A stretch of DNA of 64,000 bases from Rhodoferax sp. Lineage in GTDB: Bacteria; Pseudomonadota; Gammaproteobacteria; Burkholderiales; Burkholderiaceae_C. The stretch's first letter is position 1. Each line of letters opens with the position of its first letter. The translations under genes and the position numbers were made by a program. The notes under the pieces were generated by a model. It saw nothing but the letters and a program-made list of their open reading frames with translations, was not told the DNA's origin and made no database searches. Location: assembly GCF_030697375.1 (NCBI RefSeq), contig NZ_JAUYQD010000005.1, positions 1-64,000 of the forward strand, read 5' to 3'. Shown here in pieces: positions 40,973 through 49,806 of the stretch.

Positions 40973-42438
40973 ACAAAAATTGGACTTTCGGGCAAAAGCT
41001 GGCGGCGGGCTACGCAGTCATGCTGGTCTTCGTCATTTTGACCAGCGCCATCGCAATTTATGCCTTGCGCGCGGTGGTTGTCAGCAAAGACCGCGTGATC
41101 AGTGTCAACGCGCAAATACTGCTAGACACTGAAAAAATGCACACCGATTTGGAAAAAATGGTGGCCCAGTTGCGCGGCTTCATTATTTCCCCTGAAGAAC
41201 GCTTTGTGGTCAATTTGCGCGCCAGCCGCGAGGATTTCACGACCACTTTGGCGCGGCTACGGTCTAGATTGGTCACCGATGAAGGGCGCCACCTGCTCGA
41301 CGCCGTGGAGCGCAGTGCCTTGGAATACCGCCAAGTGGCCGACCAAGTCATGGGGCTCAAGCGCGAGCAAGCCAAACAAGAATTGATTGTGCGGGTGTTC
41401 GACGAGAAGCTGCTGCCAGCCCGGGACCAATTCGCCGAAAGCATGCGATTTTTTGCCACGTTCCAAGAGCGCCACCTTGTGGAGGCAAAAGAGGCCGCAA
41501 GCGACACGGCAAGCGAGGCGGTGAATGCCGTGGTGGGGATTGCGCTGCTGACCACGCTCTTTGCCATCGCCGTTGCCGTCATGCTCTCGCGCACCCTGAG
41601 CCGCCAAATTGGCGCTGCGGTGGGCCACGTGCAAAGCTCATCGGCCGAACTGCAAGCAGCGGCCAGCCAGCAGGCCTCGGGCGCCAAAGAGCAGGCCGGC
41701 GCGATGGCCGAGATCAGCACCACGATCAGCGAACTGGTCGCGACTTCGCGCCAGATCGCCGAGAGTGCACAGCGGGTCGCCAAGATCGCGGAGCAAACGG
41801 CCAGCTCAGCCCGCAGTGGTGAAGGCACAGTAGACAAGGGGCAGGACGCGATTGCTGGTATCCGGCGCCAAATCGACCTGGTGGTCAGCCACATGCTGGA
41901 CCTGGGCCGCAAGTCGCAGGAAATTGGTGCCGTGCTTGACGTGGTGTCCGAGCTTGCAGAGCAAACCAACATCCTTGCCATCAACGCCACGATTGAAGCC
42001 AGCGGCGCCGGAGAAGCCGGAAAACGGTTTGCCGTGGTGGCTGAAGAAATCCGCAAGCTGGCCGACCGGGTGGCCAATTCCACCAAGGGCATTCGCACGC
42101 AGATCGAGGATGTGCGCGGTGCGGTGAATACCACCGTCATGGCCACCGAGGGGGGCGCCAAGGCCGTGGACGCGGGGGCCCGCCAGTTCACTGACGTGGC
42201 GGCGGCGTTCAAGCAAATTGCCGGTTTGGTGGGGACCACCACCGATGCCGCCCGCGAAATTGAACTCTCGACCAAACAACAAGCCACTGCGGCAGAACAG
42301 GTGCGGCTTGCGGTGACCGATGTAGCCCAAGCGACCCAGGAGTCCGAAACCAGTTCCACCCAGACGCTGCAAACTGCCGCGCAACTTGCGGGCTTGTCCA
42401 TGGACTTGCGCCGCTTGATTCAGCCCAACGCGGCTTAG
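40969..42438 (+). CDS. methyl-accepting chemotaxis protein
   Basis: Inner-membrane receptor of 489 aa. TM1 is at about residues 12-34 and TM2 about 185-205, enclosing a mostly helical ~150-residue sensor ([36 protein letters not shown]) of CHASE3 or four-helix-bundle type. I see little or no HAMP domain. The chain passes almost directly from TM2 ([17 protein letters not shown]) to the signalling coiled coil. The hairpin tip is [20 protein letters not shown], then [20 protein letters not shown]. In Wsp the receptor reports surface contact. The cue here is unknown. Confidence 0.9.
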   Translation: MNKNWTFGQKLAAGYAVMLVFVILTSAIAIYALRAVVVSKDRVISVNAQILLDTEKMHTDLEKMVAQLRGFIISPEERFVVNLRASREDFTTTLARLRSRLVTDEGRHLLDAVERSALEYRQVADQVMGLKREQAKQELIVRVFDEKLLPARDQFAESMRFFATFQERHLVEAKEAASDTASEAVNAVVGIALLTTLFAIAVAVMLSRTLSRQIGAAVGHVQSSSAELQAAASQQASGAKEQAGAMAEISTTISELVATSRQIAESAQRVAKIAEQTASSARSGEGTVDKGQDAIAGIRRQIDLVVSHMLDLGRKSQEIGAVLDVVSELAEQTNILAINATIEASGAGEAGKRFAVVAEEIRKLADRVANSTKGIRTQIEDVRGAVNTTVMATEGGAKAVDAGARQFTDVAAAFKQIAGLVGTTTDAAREIELSTKQQATAAEQVRLAVTDVAQATQESETSSTQTLQTAAQLAGLSMDLRRLIQPNAA

Positions 42439-42449
42439 GCGCAAGGCAC

Positions 42450-44459
42450 ATGGCAAAGGATGCCTACCGCTATTTTCGGATTGAAGCCCGCGAGCTGCTG
42501 GATTCGCTGGCCAAAGGTGTGCTGGACCTTGACAAGGGCAGTGCGGGTGAGGGCGGGGTCCCGGGCTTGCTGCGGCTTGCGCACACGCTCAAAGGGGCGG
42601 CCCGCGTGGTTAAACAGGCAGAAATTGCCGACCTGATCCATGGTGTAGAAGACACGCTGACGCCGTACCGGGACCTCGGTATGCTGGTTCCGCGGGCCCA
42701 GGTGGACAGCGTTCTCGCCGCAGTGGATGCGATGAATGCCCGGTTGGCGCTGCTGACCATCCCCCAAGAGGCGGGTCCGGTTGCGGAGGCGCGTGTACCG
42801 GATGCCCCCCTGCGCATGGCGCGGGTGGACATTGTCGAAGTGGATGTGGTTCTCGAAGGCTTGGGTGAGGTCGGCAGCGAACTTGCTGCCCTGCGCCGTG
42901 TGGCCAGCACACTGGAGAAGACCGCGGGCCTGGCGTCGCAATGGAGTGAACAGATGGCGGCGTCTAGCGCGTCCGCCCGCGCTATGGCGGAGGAGGTGCA
43001 AGTGGCGATTGCCGCAGCGCAGCGCAGCATGGTTTCGAGTGTGGAGCGCATAGACCGCGAATTGCGCCAGGCGCGCGATGCGGCCGAAAAGTTGAGATTG
43101 GTTCCTGTGGCCACGGTGTTCAATACGCTGGAGCGCTCGGCACGCGATGCAGCGCACAGTGTGGGAAAACAGGTGGTTTTTGAAGCCAGTGGCGGGGATG
43201 TACGCATCGACGCTGAGGTGCTCGACAGCGTGCAGACCGCGCTGGTTCAACTGGTACGCAACGCGGTCGCCCACGGCATTGAACCTGTTGCGCAACGCCA
43301 GGCGCATGGAAAAGCACCCGCCGGGCGGGTCACGCTGGAGGTGATCCGTCGCGGCTACCACGTCTGGTTTCGTTGTCACGACGATGGTGGTGGGGTGGAC
43401 CTCGAAGCGGTTCGGCGTGCCATTCTAAGAAAAGGGGCCGTCGCCCTGGATACACATGGTTTGACAGCCACGGACTTGATTGGCCAACTGCTCAAGGGCG
43501 GTATCACGACGGCCCCGACCATCACAGAGCTCGCCGGGCGTGGTATTGGTCTGGATGTGGTCCGGGAAGTCGTGCAACGCTTGAATGGTGAAGTGACGGC
43601 GGAAACCAGCATGGGCAGCGGCACCATGTTTGAGTTGCGCGTGCCTATGTCACTGGCATCCTTGAACGTGCTGATGGTGGAGGCGGGTGGACAAGTGGTG
43701 GCGATTCCGCTGGATGCGGTGAAGCGCACCTTGCGCGTTTTTCCCGCCGATATTGTCCATTCGCCCCAAGGAATGTCCATCTTGCATGAAGAAAAGCTGA
43801 TTCCCTTGGCGCCCTTGACACTGGGCCTGTTTCCGCGCATGGCCCAGGCCAGCAACACCCTGACCGTGGTGGTGGTGGCCTGCGCGGGTGAACTGGTCGC
43901 GGTGACGGTGACCCGCTTGTGTGGCATGGACACGGTCGTGCTGCGCCCCCTGCCCGCGCTGGCCCCGGCCGAGGCGATTGTCTTGGGCATGCACCTGGAC
44001 ACCGAGGGCAATCCCCGTATGGTGCTGGACCCGGAGCAGTTTGGCAAGATCACGCGCCTGTCCAGCCATGCTGCACCAGTGGTGCAAGCCCTGCGGCCCA
44101 TCCTCATCATTGACGACTCCCTCACCACACGCATGCTGGAAAGCAGCATTCTCGAATCGGCCGGTTTTACCGTAGAACTTGCGACCTCGGCGGAAGAAGG
44201 GCTGGACATGGCCAAGCGCAACCCCTACGCCTTATTCCTGGTGGACGTGGAGATGCCCGGCATGGATGGTTTCGGTTTTGTGGAGCATGCGCGCGCCGAC
44301 CCCGGTTTGCGTGACGTTCCGAGCATTCTCGTGACCTCGCGTGATTCTGCCGAAGACCGCCAGCGCGGCCTGAACGCCGGGGCATGCGCCTACATCGTCA
44401 AAGGCGAGTTCGACCAAGTCGATTTTTTGCAGCGCATCATGGAACTGGTGACGCGATGA
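42450..44459 (+). CDS. CheA-like hybrid kinase with receiver (WspE-like)
   Basis: Histidine kinase of 669 aa. The HPt domain (about 1-110) has phospho-acceptor His45 in LAHTLKGAARVV. The dimerisation region (about 125-220) leads to the ATPase domain (LVQLVRNAVAHGIE, CHDDGGGVDL, GRGIGLDVVREVV) and a CheW-type regulatory domain (about 400-535; LNVLMVEAGGQVVAIPL). The C-terminal receiver (about 548-669) has ILIIDDSLTTRML, LVDVEMPGMDG and TSRDSA. HPt-kinase-CheW-REC order is that of WspE. The CheB gene overlaps its stop (ATGA). Confidence 0.92.
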   Translation: MAKDAYRYFRIEARELLDSLAKGVLDLDKGSAGEGGVPGLLRLAHTLKGAARVVKQAEIADLIHGVEDTLTPYRDLGMLVPRAQVDSVLAAVDAMNARLALLTIPQEAGPVAEARVPDAPLRMARVDIVEVDVVLEGLGEVGSELAALRRVASTLEKTAGLASQWSEQMAASSASARAMAEEVQVAIAAAQRSMVSSVERIDRELRQARDAAEKLRLVPVATVFNTLERSARDAAHSVGKQVVFEASGGDVRIDAEVLDSVQTALVQLVRNAVAHGIEPVAQRQAHGKAPAGRVTLEVIRRGYHVWFRCHDDGGGVDLEAVRRAILRKGAVALDTHGLTATDLIGQLLKGGITTAPTITELAGRGIGLDVVREVVQRLNGEVTAETSMGSGTMFELRVPMSLASLNVLMVEAGGQVVAIPLDAVKRTLRVFPADIVHSPQGMSILHEEKLIPLAPLTLGLFPRMAQASNTLTVVVVACAGELVAVTVTRLCGMDTVVLRPLPALAPAEAIVLGMHLDTEGNPRMVLDPEQFGKITRLSSHAAPVVQALRPILIIDDSLTTRMLESSILESAGFTVELATSAEEGLDMAKRNPYALFLVDVEMPGMDGFGFVEHARADPGLRDVPSILVTSRDSAEDRQRGLNAGACAYIVKGEFDQVDFLQRIMELVTR

Positions 44460-45505
44460 CCCGCATCCGCACACTCGTGGTGGAAGACTCGCTCACGGTG
44501 CGCAAGCACCTGTGTGAAATCCTGGGCGCCGATCCCGCGTTTGAAGTCGTGGGCGAGGCCGAAGACGGCAAACAGGCCATTGAGCTGTGCCGCCTTCTTC
44601 GCCCGGATGTCGTGACCCTGGACATGATGTTGCCGGTCATGAGTGGCTTGGCGGCGACGGAATACATCATGGCCTATTGCGCCACGCCCATCCTCATCGT
44701 CTCGTCCTCCACCAACCGCGGCGAACTGTTCAAGACCTATGAAGCCTTGTCCGCCGGGGCTGTGGAAGTCATGGAGAAACCGAAATCGGATGAGCCTGAC
44801 GGTGAATGGGAAGCCCGCTTCCGAGCCATGGTCAAGCTGGTTTCCCGGGTGAAAGTCATCACCCACCTGCGTGGGCGCTTGCCGCAGGCCCGCCGCCGCT
44901 CCAACCCTTCTGAGCTGCCTTCTGCACGAGGGGAGCCGCAGGAGTGCCGCATGGTGGCCTTGGGGGCCTCTACAGGGGGCCCCAGCGCCATTGTGGAAGT
45001 GCTGCGGGCCTTGCCGCCTGAATTTCCATTGCCCGTGCTGGTGGTCATCCACATCGGCGAACCCTTTGGCACCGCATTCGCGGAGTGGCTGGACGGCCAG
45101 ACCATGCACCGCGTGTGTATGGCGCAAGACGGGCAGCGCATCCCCGACCGAGGCGTATTTCTGGCGCCGCCCAACCGCCATCTCCTCGTGCGAAATGGCC
45201 GCATGTACCTGAACGACGACAAAGAGCGGCATTCCTGCCGCCCTTCGGTTGACGTGTTGTTCGAGTCCCTTGCCACCGAGTACCAGGCTGCGGTGGCCGC
45301 CTGTTTGCTGACCGGAATGGGGGCTGACGGCGCCCTCGGTTTGCTGGCGATCCGCCAGGCGGGGGGGCTGACCATTGCACAGGACGAGGCCAGCTCTGTG
45401 GTGTATGGCATGCCGCGCGAGGCGGCGTTGCTGTGTGCCGCGAAACATGTGCTGCCCTTGGTTGAAATCGGTGCCATGCTGGCCACCCTGGCACGCACGG
45501 CATAA
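44456..45505 (+). CDS. cheB: CheB-type methylesterase/deamidase (WspF-like)
   Basis: Receptor demethylase of 349 aa starting in the CheA-REC stop. The receiver (about 1-125) has LVVEDSLTVRKH, phosphoacceptor in VVTLDMMLPVMSG, SSSTNR and MEKPKS. The esterase domain (about 160-345) has the catalytic triad in order: Ser in LGASTGGPSA, His in VVIHIGEPFG and Asp in GMGADGALG. It removes methyl groups added by the CheR protein at 38880 and competes with downstream receivers for phosphate. The next gene starts 17 bp downstream. Confidence 0.93.
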   Translation: MTRIRTLVVEDSLTVRKHLCEILGADPAFEVVGEAEDGKQAIELCRLLRPDVVTLDMMLPVMSGLAATEYIMAYCATPILIVSSSTNRGELFKTYEALSAGAVEVMEKPKSDEPDGEWEARFRAMVKLVSRVKVITHLRGRLPQARRRSNPSELPSARGEPQECRMVALGASTGGPSAIVEVLRALPPEFPLPVLVVIHIGEPFGTAFAEWLDGQTMHRVCMAQDGQRIPDRGVFLAPPNRHLLVRNGRMYLNDDKERHSCRPSVDVLFESLATEYQAAVAACLLTGMGADGALGLLAIRQAGGLTIAQDEASSVVYGMPREAALLCAAKHVLPLVEIGAMLATLARTA

Positions 45506-45522
45506 GCCACGGTGCTTGCACG

Positions 45523-47661
45523 ATGATCCCGACCACCTTGATCGTGGACGACAGCCTGACGGTCCGTGCCGACTTGATGGATGCCTTCACGGCATCGGGT
45601 CTGCCCAACGTTGGCAGCGCCAGTCTGGCTGAAGCGCGCCACGTGCTGGCCACGCAGTCCATTGGGCTGATCATTCTGGATGTGGTGCTCCCCGATGGCG
45701 ACGGTGTCGATTTTCTGCGGGAGATTCGGGCCACGCCCAGCGGGGCCAAGATGCCGGTGCTGATGTTGTCTTCGGAAGCCGAGGTGCGCGACCGCATCCG
45801 TGGCCTTGTCACCGGCTCCAATGACTACGTGGGCAAGCCGTATGAGCAGGAGTATGTCGTCACACGTGCGCGTGAACTGTTGGGCAACAGCATCGGCCAC
45901 GGTTCCCGCCTGCAGGCCAAGACGCGGGTACTGGTCATTGACGACAGCCTGACTTTTCGTGAAAGACTGGGGGAGCTCTTGTCCGCGCAAGGCTTCGATG
46001 TTTTGAGCGCTGCGACCGGAGAAGAAGGCTTGCGCAGTGCCGCAGCCAACCGGCCGGATGCCGTGGTGGTCGATGGCATGTTGCCGGGAATCGATGGCGC
46101 GACCGTGGTGCGCAAACTGCGTCTGGATGCCGCCTTGCACCACACGCCTTGTATTTTGCTCACGGGCTCTCATGACCATGGTGCCGAATTGCGTGCATTG
46201 GAATCGGGCGCTGATGCGTTTGTTCGCAAGGCAGAAGATCTGGATGTGATTTTGGCCCGCATCAGTGCGGTGCTTCGCAATGTCGGAGGCGGCGGCCCCA
46301 GCGGATACACCGCAAGTCTGCTCGACCCCAAAAAAATACTGGCAGTGGACGACAGCGTCACCTACCTCCATGAGCTGGGGGATATTTTGCGCGGGGAAGG
46401 GTACGACGTGATATTGGCCCATTCGGGGGAAGAGGCTTTGGAGATGATTGCGGTGCAGCCGGTGGACTGCATTTTGTTGGACCGGTTGATGCCCGGCCTC
46501 AGTGGCACCGAGACCTGCCGACGCATCAAGGCCTCGCCCGTGCTGCGGGACATTCCGCTCATCATGCTGACGGCCATGGAAGACCGCGAGGCGATGATTG
46601 AAGGCCTGAGTACCGGTGCCGATGACTATGTACTCAAGTCCAGCGAAATTTCGGTGCTCAAAGCCCGCTTGCGCGCCCAGTTGCGCCGCAAACAGTTTGA
46701 AGACGAGAGCCGGCGCGTCCGTATTGAGCTGATGAAGAAAGAGCTGGAGGCGTCCGAAGCGCGCGCAGCCCAGCAGTTGTTTGAGAGCCGCGCCGCGCTG
46801 CTGAAGGAGCTGGAGCAAAAAAATGTCGATTTACAAACCGTGAACCGGCAGCTTATAGAGCATCAGCAAGAAATTGCGCAAAAGAATTTGCAGTTGGAAG
46901 AGGCGAGCCGCCTGAAGTCTGAGTTTTTGGCCCATATGTCGCATGAGCTGCGTACGCCACTGAACGCCATCATCGGATTCTCGTCAGCGCTGGCAGAGGG
47001 GCTGGGTGGCCCACTCAACGAAAAGCAGGTGGAATTCACCCACTTCATCTTTGATGGCGGAAAACACCTGCTGTCCCTGATCAACGACATCCTTGATTTG
47101 TCCAAAATTGAGGCCGGCAAGATGAGTTTGGAACTGGAGACCACCGATATCAAAGCCTTGCTGGAAAGCAGCTTGAGTGTGGTCCGGGAGCGGGCCGTGG
47201 CGCATGGAATCACGCTGCAACTTGACGCCGAAAGTTTGGGGTGTGTCATGGCCGACCAGCGCAAAACCAAACAAATCATCTACAACCTGTTGTCGAACGC
47301 TGTGAAATTTACGCCCGATGGCGGTGCGGTGATCCTGCGCCTGTGCAGTGTTCGGTGTGCCGAGGTGCCTGCGAATTCACTCTGTGCTTCAGCCGTTGGT
47401 GAAGCGTTGCCAACCGCGCAGTTCCTTTCCATGAGCGTCATGGATACCGGCATCGGGATCGTGCTCGCCGACTTGAATCGATTGTTTCAACCCTTCATGC
47501 AATTGGACAGTGGTTTGTCACGCAAATACGAAGGTACGGGGCTTGGGTTGGCCTTGGTCAAGCAATTGGTCGAGCTGCACAATGGCCACTTATTTGTGCA
47601 AAGCGAGGTGGGAAAGGGCTCGACTTTTACGGTGTGGCTGCCCCTCCTGGTGGAGGGCTAG
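45523..47661 (+). CDS. triple-receiver hybrid histidine kinase
   Basis: Cytoplasmic protein of 712 aa. Three receivers occupy about 3-120 (LIVDDSLTVRADL, ILDVVLPDGDG), 130-250 (VLVIDDSLTFRERL, VVDGMLPGIDG) and 267-390 (ILAVDDSVTYLHEL, LLDRLMPGLSG). A charged coiled coil follows (about 395-470). HisKA has His474 in HMSHELRTPLNAIIG, and the ATPase domain has LLSNAVKFTPDGG, DTGIGI and KYEGTGLGLALVKQLV. There is no membrane segment. With receivers upstream of the kinase it can be controlled by the CheA-like protein and pass the signal further. It ends the chemosensory operon and converges on the hemerythrin gene. Confidence 0.9.
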   Translation: MIPTTLIVDDSLTVRADLMDAFTASGLPNVGSASLAEARHVLATQSIGLIILDVVLPDGDGVDFLREIRATPSGAKMPVLMLSSEAEVRDRIRGLVTGSNDYVGKPYEQEYVVTRARELLGNSIGHGSRLQAKTRVLVIDDSLTFRERLGELLSAQGFDVLSAATGEEGLRSAAANRPDAVVVDGMLPGIDGATVVRKLRLDAALHHTPCILLTGSHDHGAELRALESGADAFVRKAEDLDVILARISAVLRNVGGGGPSGYTASLLDPKKILAVDDSVTYLHELGDILRGEGYDVILAHSGEEALEMIAVQPVDCILLDRLMPGLSGTETCRRIKASPVLRDIPLIMLTAMEDREAMIEGLSTGADDYVLKSSEISVLKARLRAQLRRKQFEDESRRVRIELMKKELEASEARAAQQLFESRAALLKELEQKNVDLQTVNRQLIEHQQEIAQKNLQLEEASRLKSEFLAHMSHELRTPLNAIIGFSSALAEGLGGPLNEKQVEFTHFIFDGGKHLLSLINDILDLSKIEAGKMSLELETTDIKALLESSLSVVRERAVAHGITLQLDAESLGCVMADQRKTKQIIYNLLSNAVKFTPDGGAVILRLCSVRCAEVPANSLCASAVGEALPTAQFLSMSVMDTGIGIVLADLNRLFQPFMQLDSGLSRKYEGTGLGLALVKQLVELHNGHLFVQSEVGKGSTFTVWLPLLVEG

Positions 47662-47668
47662 CGGGGGG

Positions 47669-48184
47669 TTACAGGCGGGCAGGCACCGTGGGCGCGTAGG
47701 CCAGGTGGTGCGACAGGTCGGATGCGCTGATGTGTTTGCGGGTGCGGGCCAGGATGGTGCGGCACAGTGGTAGAAACTCGGCTTCCTCAAAGCTGGCGTG
47801 TGCGGCGTAGTCCAGCACCAGGGTTTCGACCGTAGCGGCGTCCAGATCGACCGTCTTGCCATCGGCAATTTTGGTCAATGCGGGCTCCAGGGTGACCCAT
47901 TTGGACTCCATGCCGCGGTGCTCCTGCGTTAGCCGAAGGACCATGGCTTTGACGGTTTCCAATTCGCCATCGTGGGCCGCGCGGGCCAGCATGAGGGGGA
48001 ACAGGTCCCGCTCCTCCTCGGTATGGTGTTTGAACACCGTGGCACGGAAAAAATACAGCGTTTCCACCGCCACGGCGCGGGCCGCCGTCGGCTGGTCCAA
48101 CAAGCCGGGCAAGCCGCTAAATTTCATCAACTGGCTGATGATGCGGGCATGGCATTGGGAAAAATCAGTGATCGACTTGTTCAC
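47669..48184 (-). CDS. hemerythrin-like (HHE) domain protein
   Basis: Four-helix non-heme di-iron protein of 171 aa. Metal-ligand motifs are placed as in hemerythrins: His near residue 12 (QCHARIISQL), HHTEEERDLFP near 53, QEHRGMESKW near 87 and HASFEEAEFLP near 130. Such proteins bind O2 or NO, or help with iron-sulfur and nitrosative stress. It is transcribed away from the NhaR-like regulator (gap 72 bp) and converges on the chemosensory operon. The nearby Rrf2 and LysR genes suggest redox or stress control (inference). Confidence 0.88.
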   Translation of the reverse strand: MNKSITDFSQCHARIISQLMKFSGLPGLLDQPTAARAVAVETLYFFRATVFKHHTEEERDLFPLMLARAAHDGELETVKAMVLRLTQEHRGMESKWVTLEPALTKIADGKTVDLDAATVETLVLDYAAHASFEEAEFLPLCRTILARTRKHISASDLSHHLAYAPTVPARL

Positions 48185-48256
48185 GGTATGGCTCCTGAAT
48201 GCGGTGCACGCGGGGGTGCAGCTTGCGCTGGCGATTGTCGCTGACTTTGGCGGCGC

Positions 48257-49150
48257 TTAGCCAAACAATTGCCCGCGTGCCGCCGTGGTGATGGCCACCA
48301 CGCAGGGGTGGGTGATGCGCCGCTCCACCGACACCGCAAAAAACTCCTCCACCAGCTCGTCGCTGCGGCCTATCACCTCCACGCCAAACTGCGCCACCGT
48401 CTCCGCCTCCATCACGCTGGGGCCCATGAACACACCGCGTCCCTCGCGGCCAAAGGCGGTCATCAGCGCACCGTCGTCAAATTCGCCAATGATGCGCGGG
48501 TGGATCTGGTGGCGGGTGAGCCAGCCCTCCAGCTGCTGGCGCACCGAGGCCTGGGCGCCCTGGATCAGCAGGGGCGCGTCGTTCAGGCAGCCGGGGAAGC
48601 TGCCCTGCAGCTGGCTTTTCAGGCCGGGTGCGCAAAAAAAGCTCATGGCCGTGCGGCCCAGCGGGTGGTTGAAGGCCTTGACGCTGATGCGCCGGGACAT
48701 GGGTTCGTCGGCAATCACCAGGTCCAGGCGGTTCAGGGCCAATTGCGCCAGTAAATCGGAAAACTTGCCCTCGCTGCAGATCAGGCGCACCGGTTCAGCC
48801 ACCGACAAGGCCGGCTCCAGCAGGCGGTAGGCCACCGATTTGGTGACCGAGTCCGCCACCCCCACCTTGAAGTCCAGCACGCGTTGGCCCCCGTGCGCCT
48901 GGCGCACCGCGGTTTCCAGCTCGGCACCCAGGGTGAAAATCTGGTCGGCATAGCCCAGCGCCAGACGGCCGTCTTCGGTCAGCTCCAGGTGGCGGCCGCT
49001 TTTTTGGAACAGCTTGCGGCCCAGCCAGTCCTCCAGCAGCTTGATCTGGCCGGACAGGGTTTGCGGCGTGGTGTGCAGCTGCTCGCCCGCGCGCATCACC
49101 CCCCCGGCTTTGGCGGTGACCCAGAAGTAATGCAGATGTTTGAAGTTCAT
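48257..49150 (-). CDS. NhaR-like LysR-family regulator
   Basis: Regulator of 297 aa from the ATG at 49150. A TTG nine codons upstream is less likely. The HTH is at residues 2-60: MNFKHLHYFWVTAKAGGVMR, AGEQLHTTPQTLSGQIKLLE and LFQKSGRHLELTEDG, with the HLHYFW start typical of NhaR. The effector domain contains VGVADSVTKSVAYRLLEPAL and FDDGALMTAFGREGRGVF. E. coli NhaR activates the Na+/H+ antiporter NhaA and responds to sodium and pH, and it also controls biofilm genes. No nhaA is present here. It is divergent from the Rrf2 gene across 106 bp. Confidence 0.88.
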   Translation of the reverse strand: MNFKHLHYFWVTAKAGGVMRAGEQLHTTPQTLSGQIKLLEDWLGRKLFQKSGRHLELTEDGRLALGYADQIFTLGAELETAVRQAHGGQRVLDFKVGVADSVTKSVAYRLLEPALSVAEPVRLICSEGKFSDLLAQLALNRLDLVIADEPMSRRISVKAFNHPLGRTAMSFFCAPGLKSQLQGSFPGCLNDAPLLIQGAQASVRQQLEGWLTRHQIHPRIIGEFDDGALMTAFGREGRGVFMGPSVMEAETVAQFGVEVIGRSDELVEEFFAVSVERRITHPCVVAITTAARGQLFG

Positions 49151-49256
49151 GCGGTTTTTTCGAAGTGAAATTGTCAAAAATACGAATTTACGCGAAGCAT
49201 AGTCTTCTCTACAGTCGGGGTTTTTACAAGCACCACACGCTTAAAGGAGCCCTACC

Positions 49257-49793
49257 GTGCGACTCAGTACCCGAGGCAGATTTGCCATCACCGCCATGAT
49301 TGACCTCGCGCTGCGCGAAAGCGCCCACCCCGTGCCACTGGTGGACATTGCGCTGCGCCACCGCATCTCGCTGTCCTACCTGGAGCAGGTGTTTGCCAAG
49401 CTGCGCCAGCAAGGCCTGGTGGACAGCACGCGCGGACCCGGCGGCGGTTACACCCTGGGCTTTCGGGGGGACAGCATCACGGTGGCGGACATCATTGGGG
49501 CGATTGAGGACGGCGACGACGAACGCAAGCCCGAGAGCCAGCGCGAAACCTCGCAAAGTGCTCAGGACATGACGCAGGGGCTGTGGGACGACTTGCATTC
49601 GGCCCTGGTGAAACACATGAAAACCATCACCCTGCGCAGCCTGGCCGCAGAGCAGCGCGCCAAGGGCTTTCAGGTGGAAGAGCGCATGGCCACCAAAAAG
49701 GGCGTGTTCCAGAAGCCCAAGGCCGAACCGGTGCGCCCCGGTGTGGCGAATTCGGTGTTTGCCCTGGGGCAGTGGTTACCGGGGTCGGTGTAG
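49257..49793 (+). CDS. Rrf2-family regulator lacking the Fe-S cysteines
   Basis: DNA-binding regulator of 178 aa with a GTG start at 49257 and AAAGGAGC upstream. The Rrf2 winged helix matches IscR closely: MRLSTRGRFAITAMIDLALR, VPLVDIALRHRISLSYLEQV, FAKLRQQGLV and STRGPGGGYTLG. IscR binds [2Fe-2S] through three cysteines near residues 92-104, but this protein has no cysteine at all, so it cannot carry the cluster in that way. The tail is longer than in IscR. The last 29 codons are part of a 100-bp sequence repeated at 51159-51258. Confidence 0.87.
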   Translation: MRLSTRGRFAITAMIDLALRESAHPVPLVDIALRHRISLSYLEQVFAKLRQQGLVDSTRGPGGGYTLGFRGDSITVADIIGAIEDGDDERKPESQRETSQSAQDMTQGLWDDLHSALVKHMKTITLRSLAAEQRAKGFQVEERMATKKGVFQKPKAEPVRPGVANSVFALGQWLPGSV

Positions 49794-49806
49794 CTCAATC
49801 CTTAAG
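49707..49806 (+). repeat. 100-bp direct repeat, left copy (in Rrf2 3' end)
   Basis: Identical to 51159-51258 except for one base (GGGGCAGTGG here, GGGGCCGTGG there). It includes the Rrf2 stop codon and 13 bp beyond. The two copies bracket the Fic gene and repeat copy F. Confidence 0.92.
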
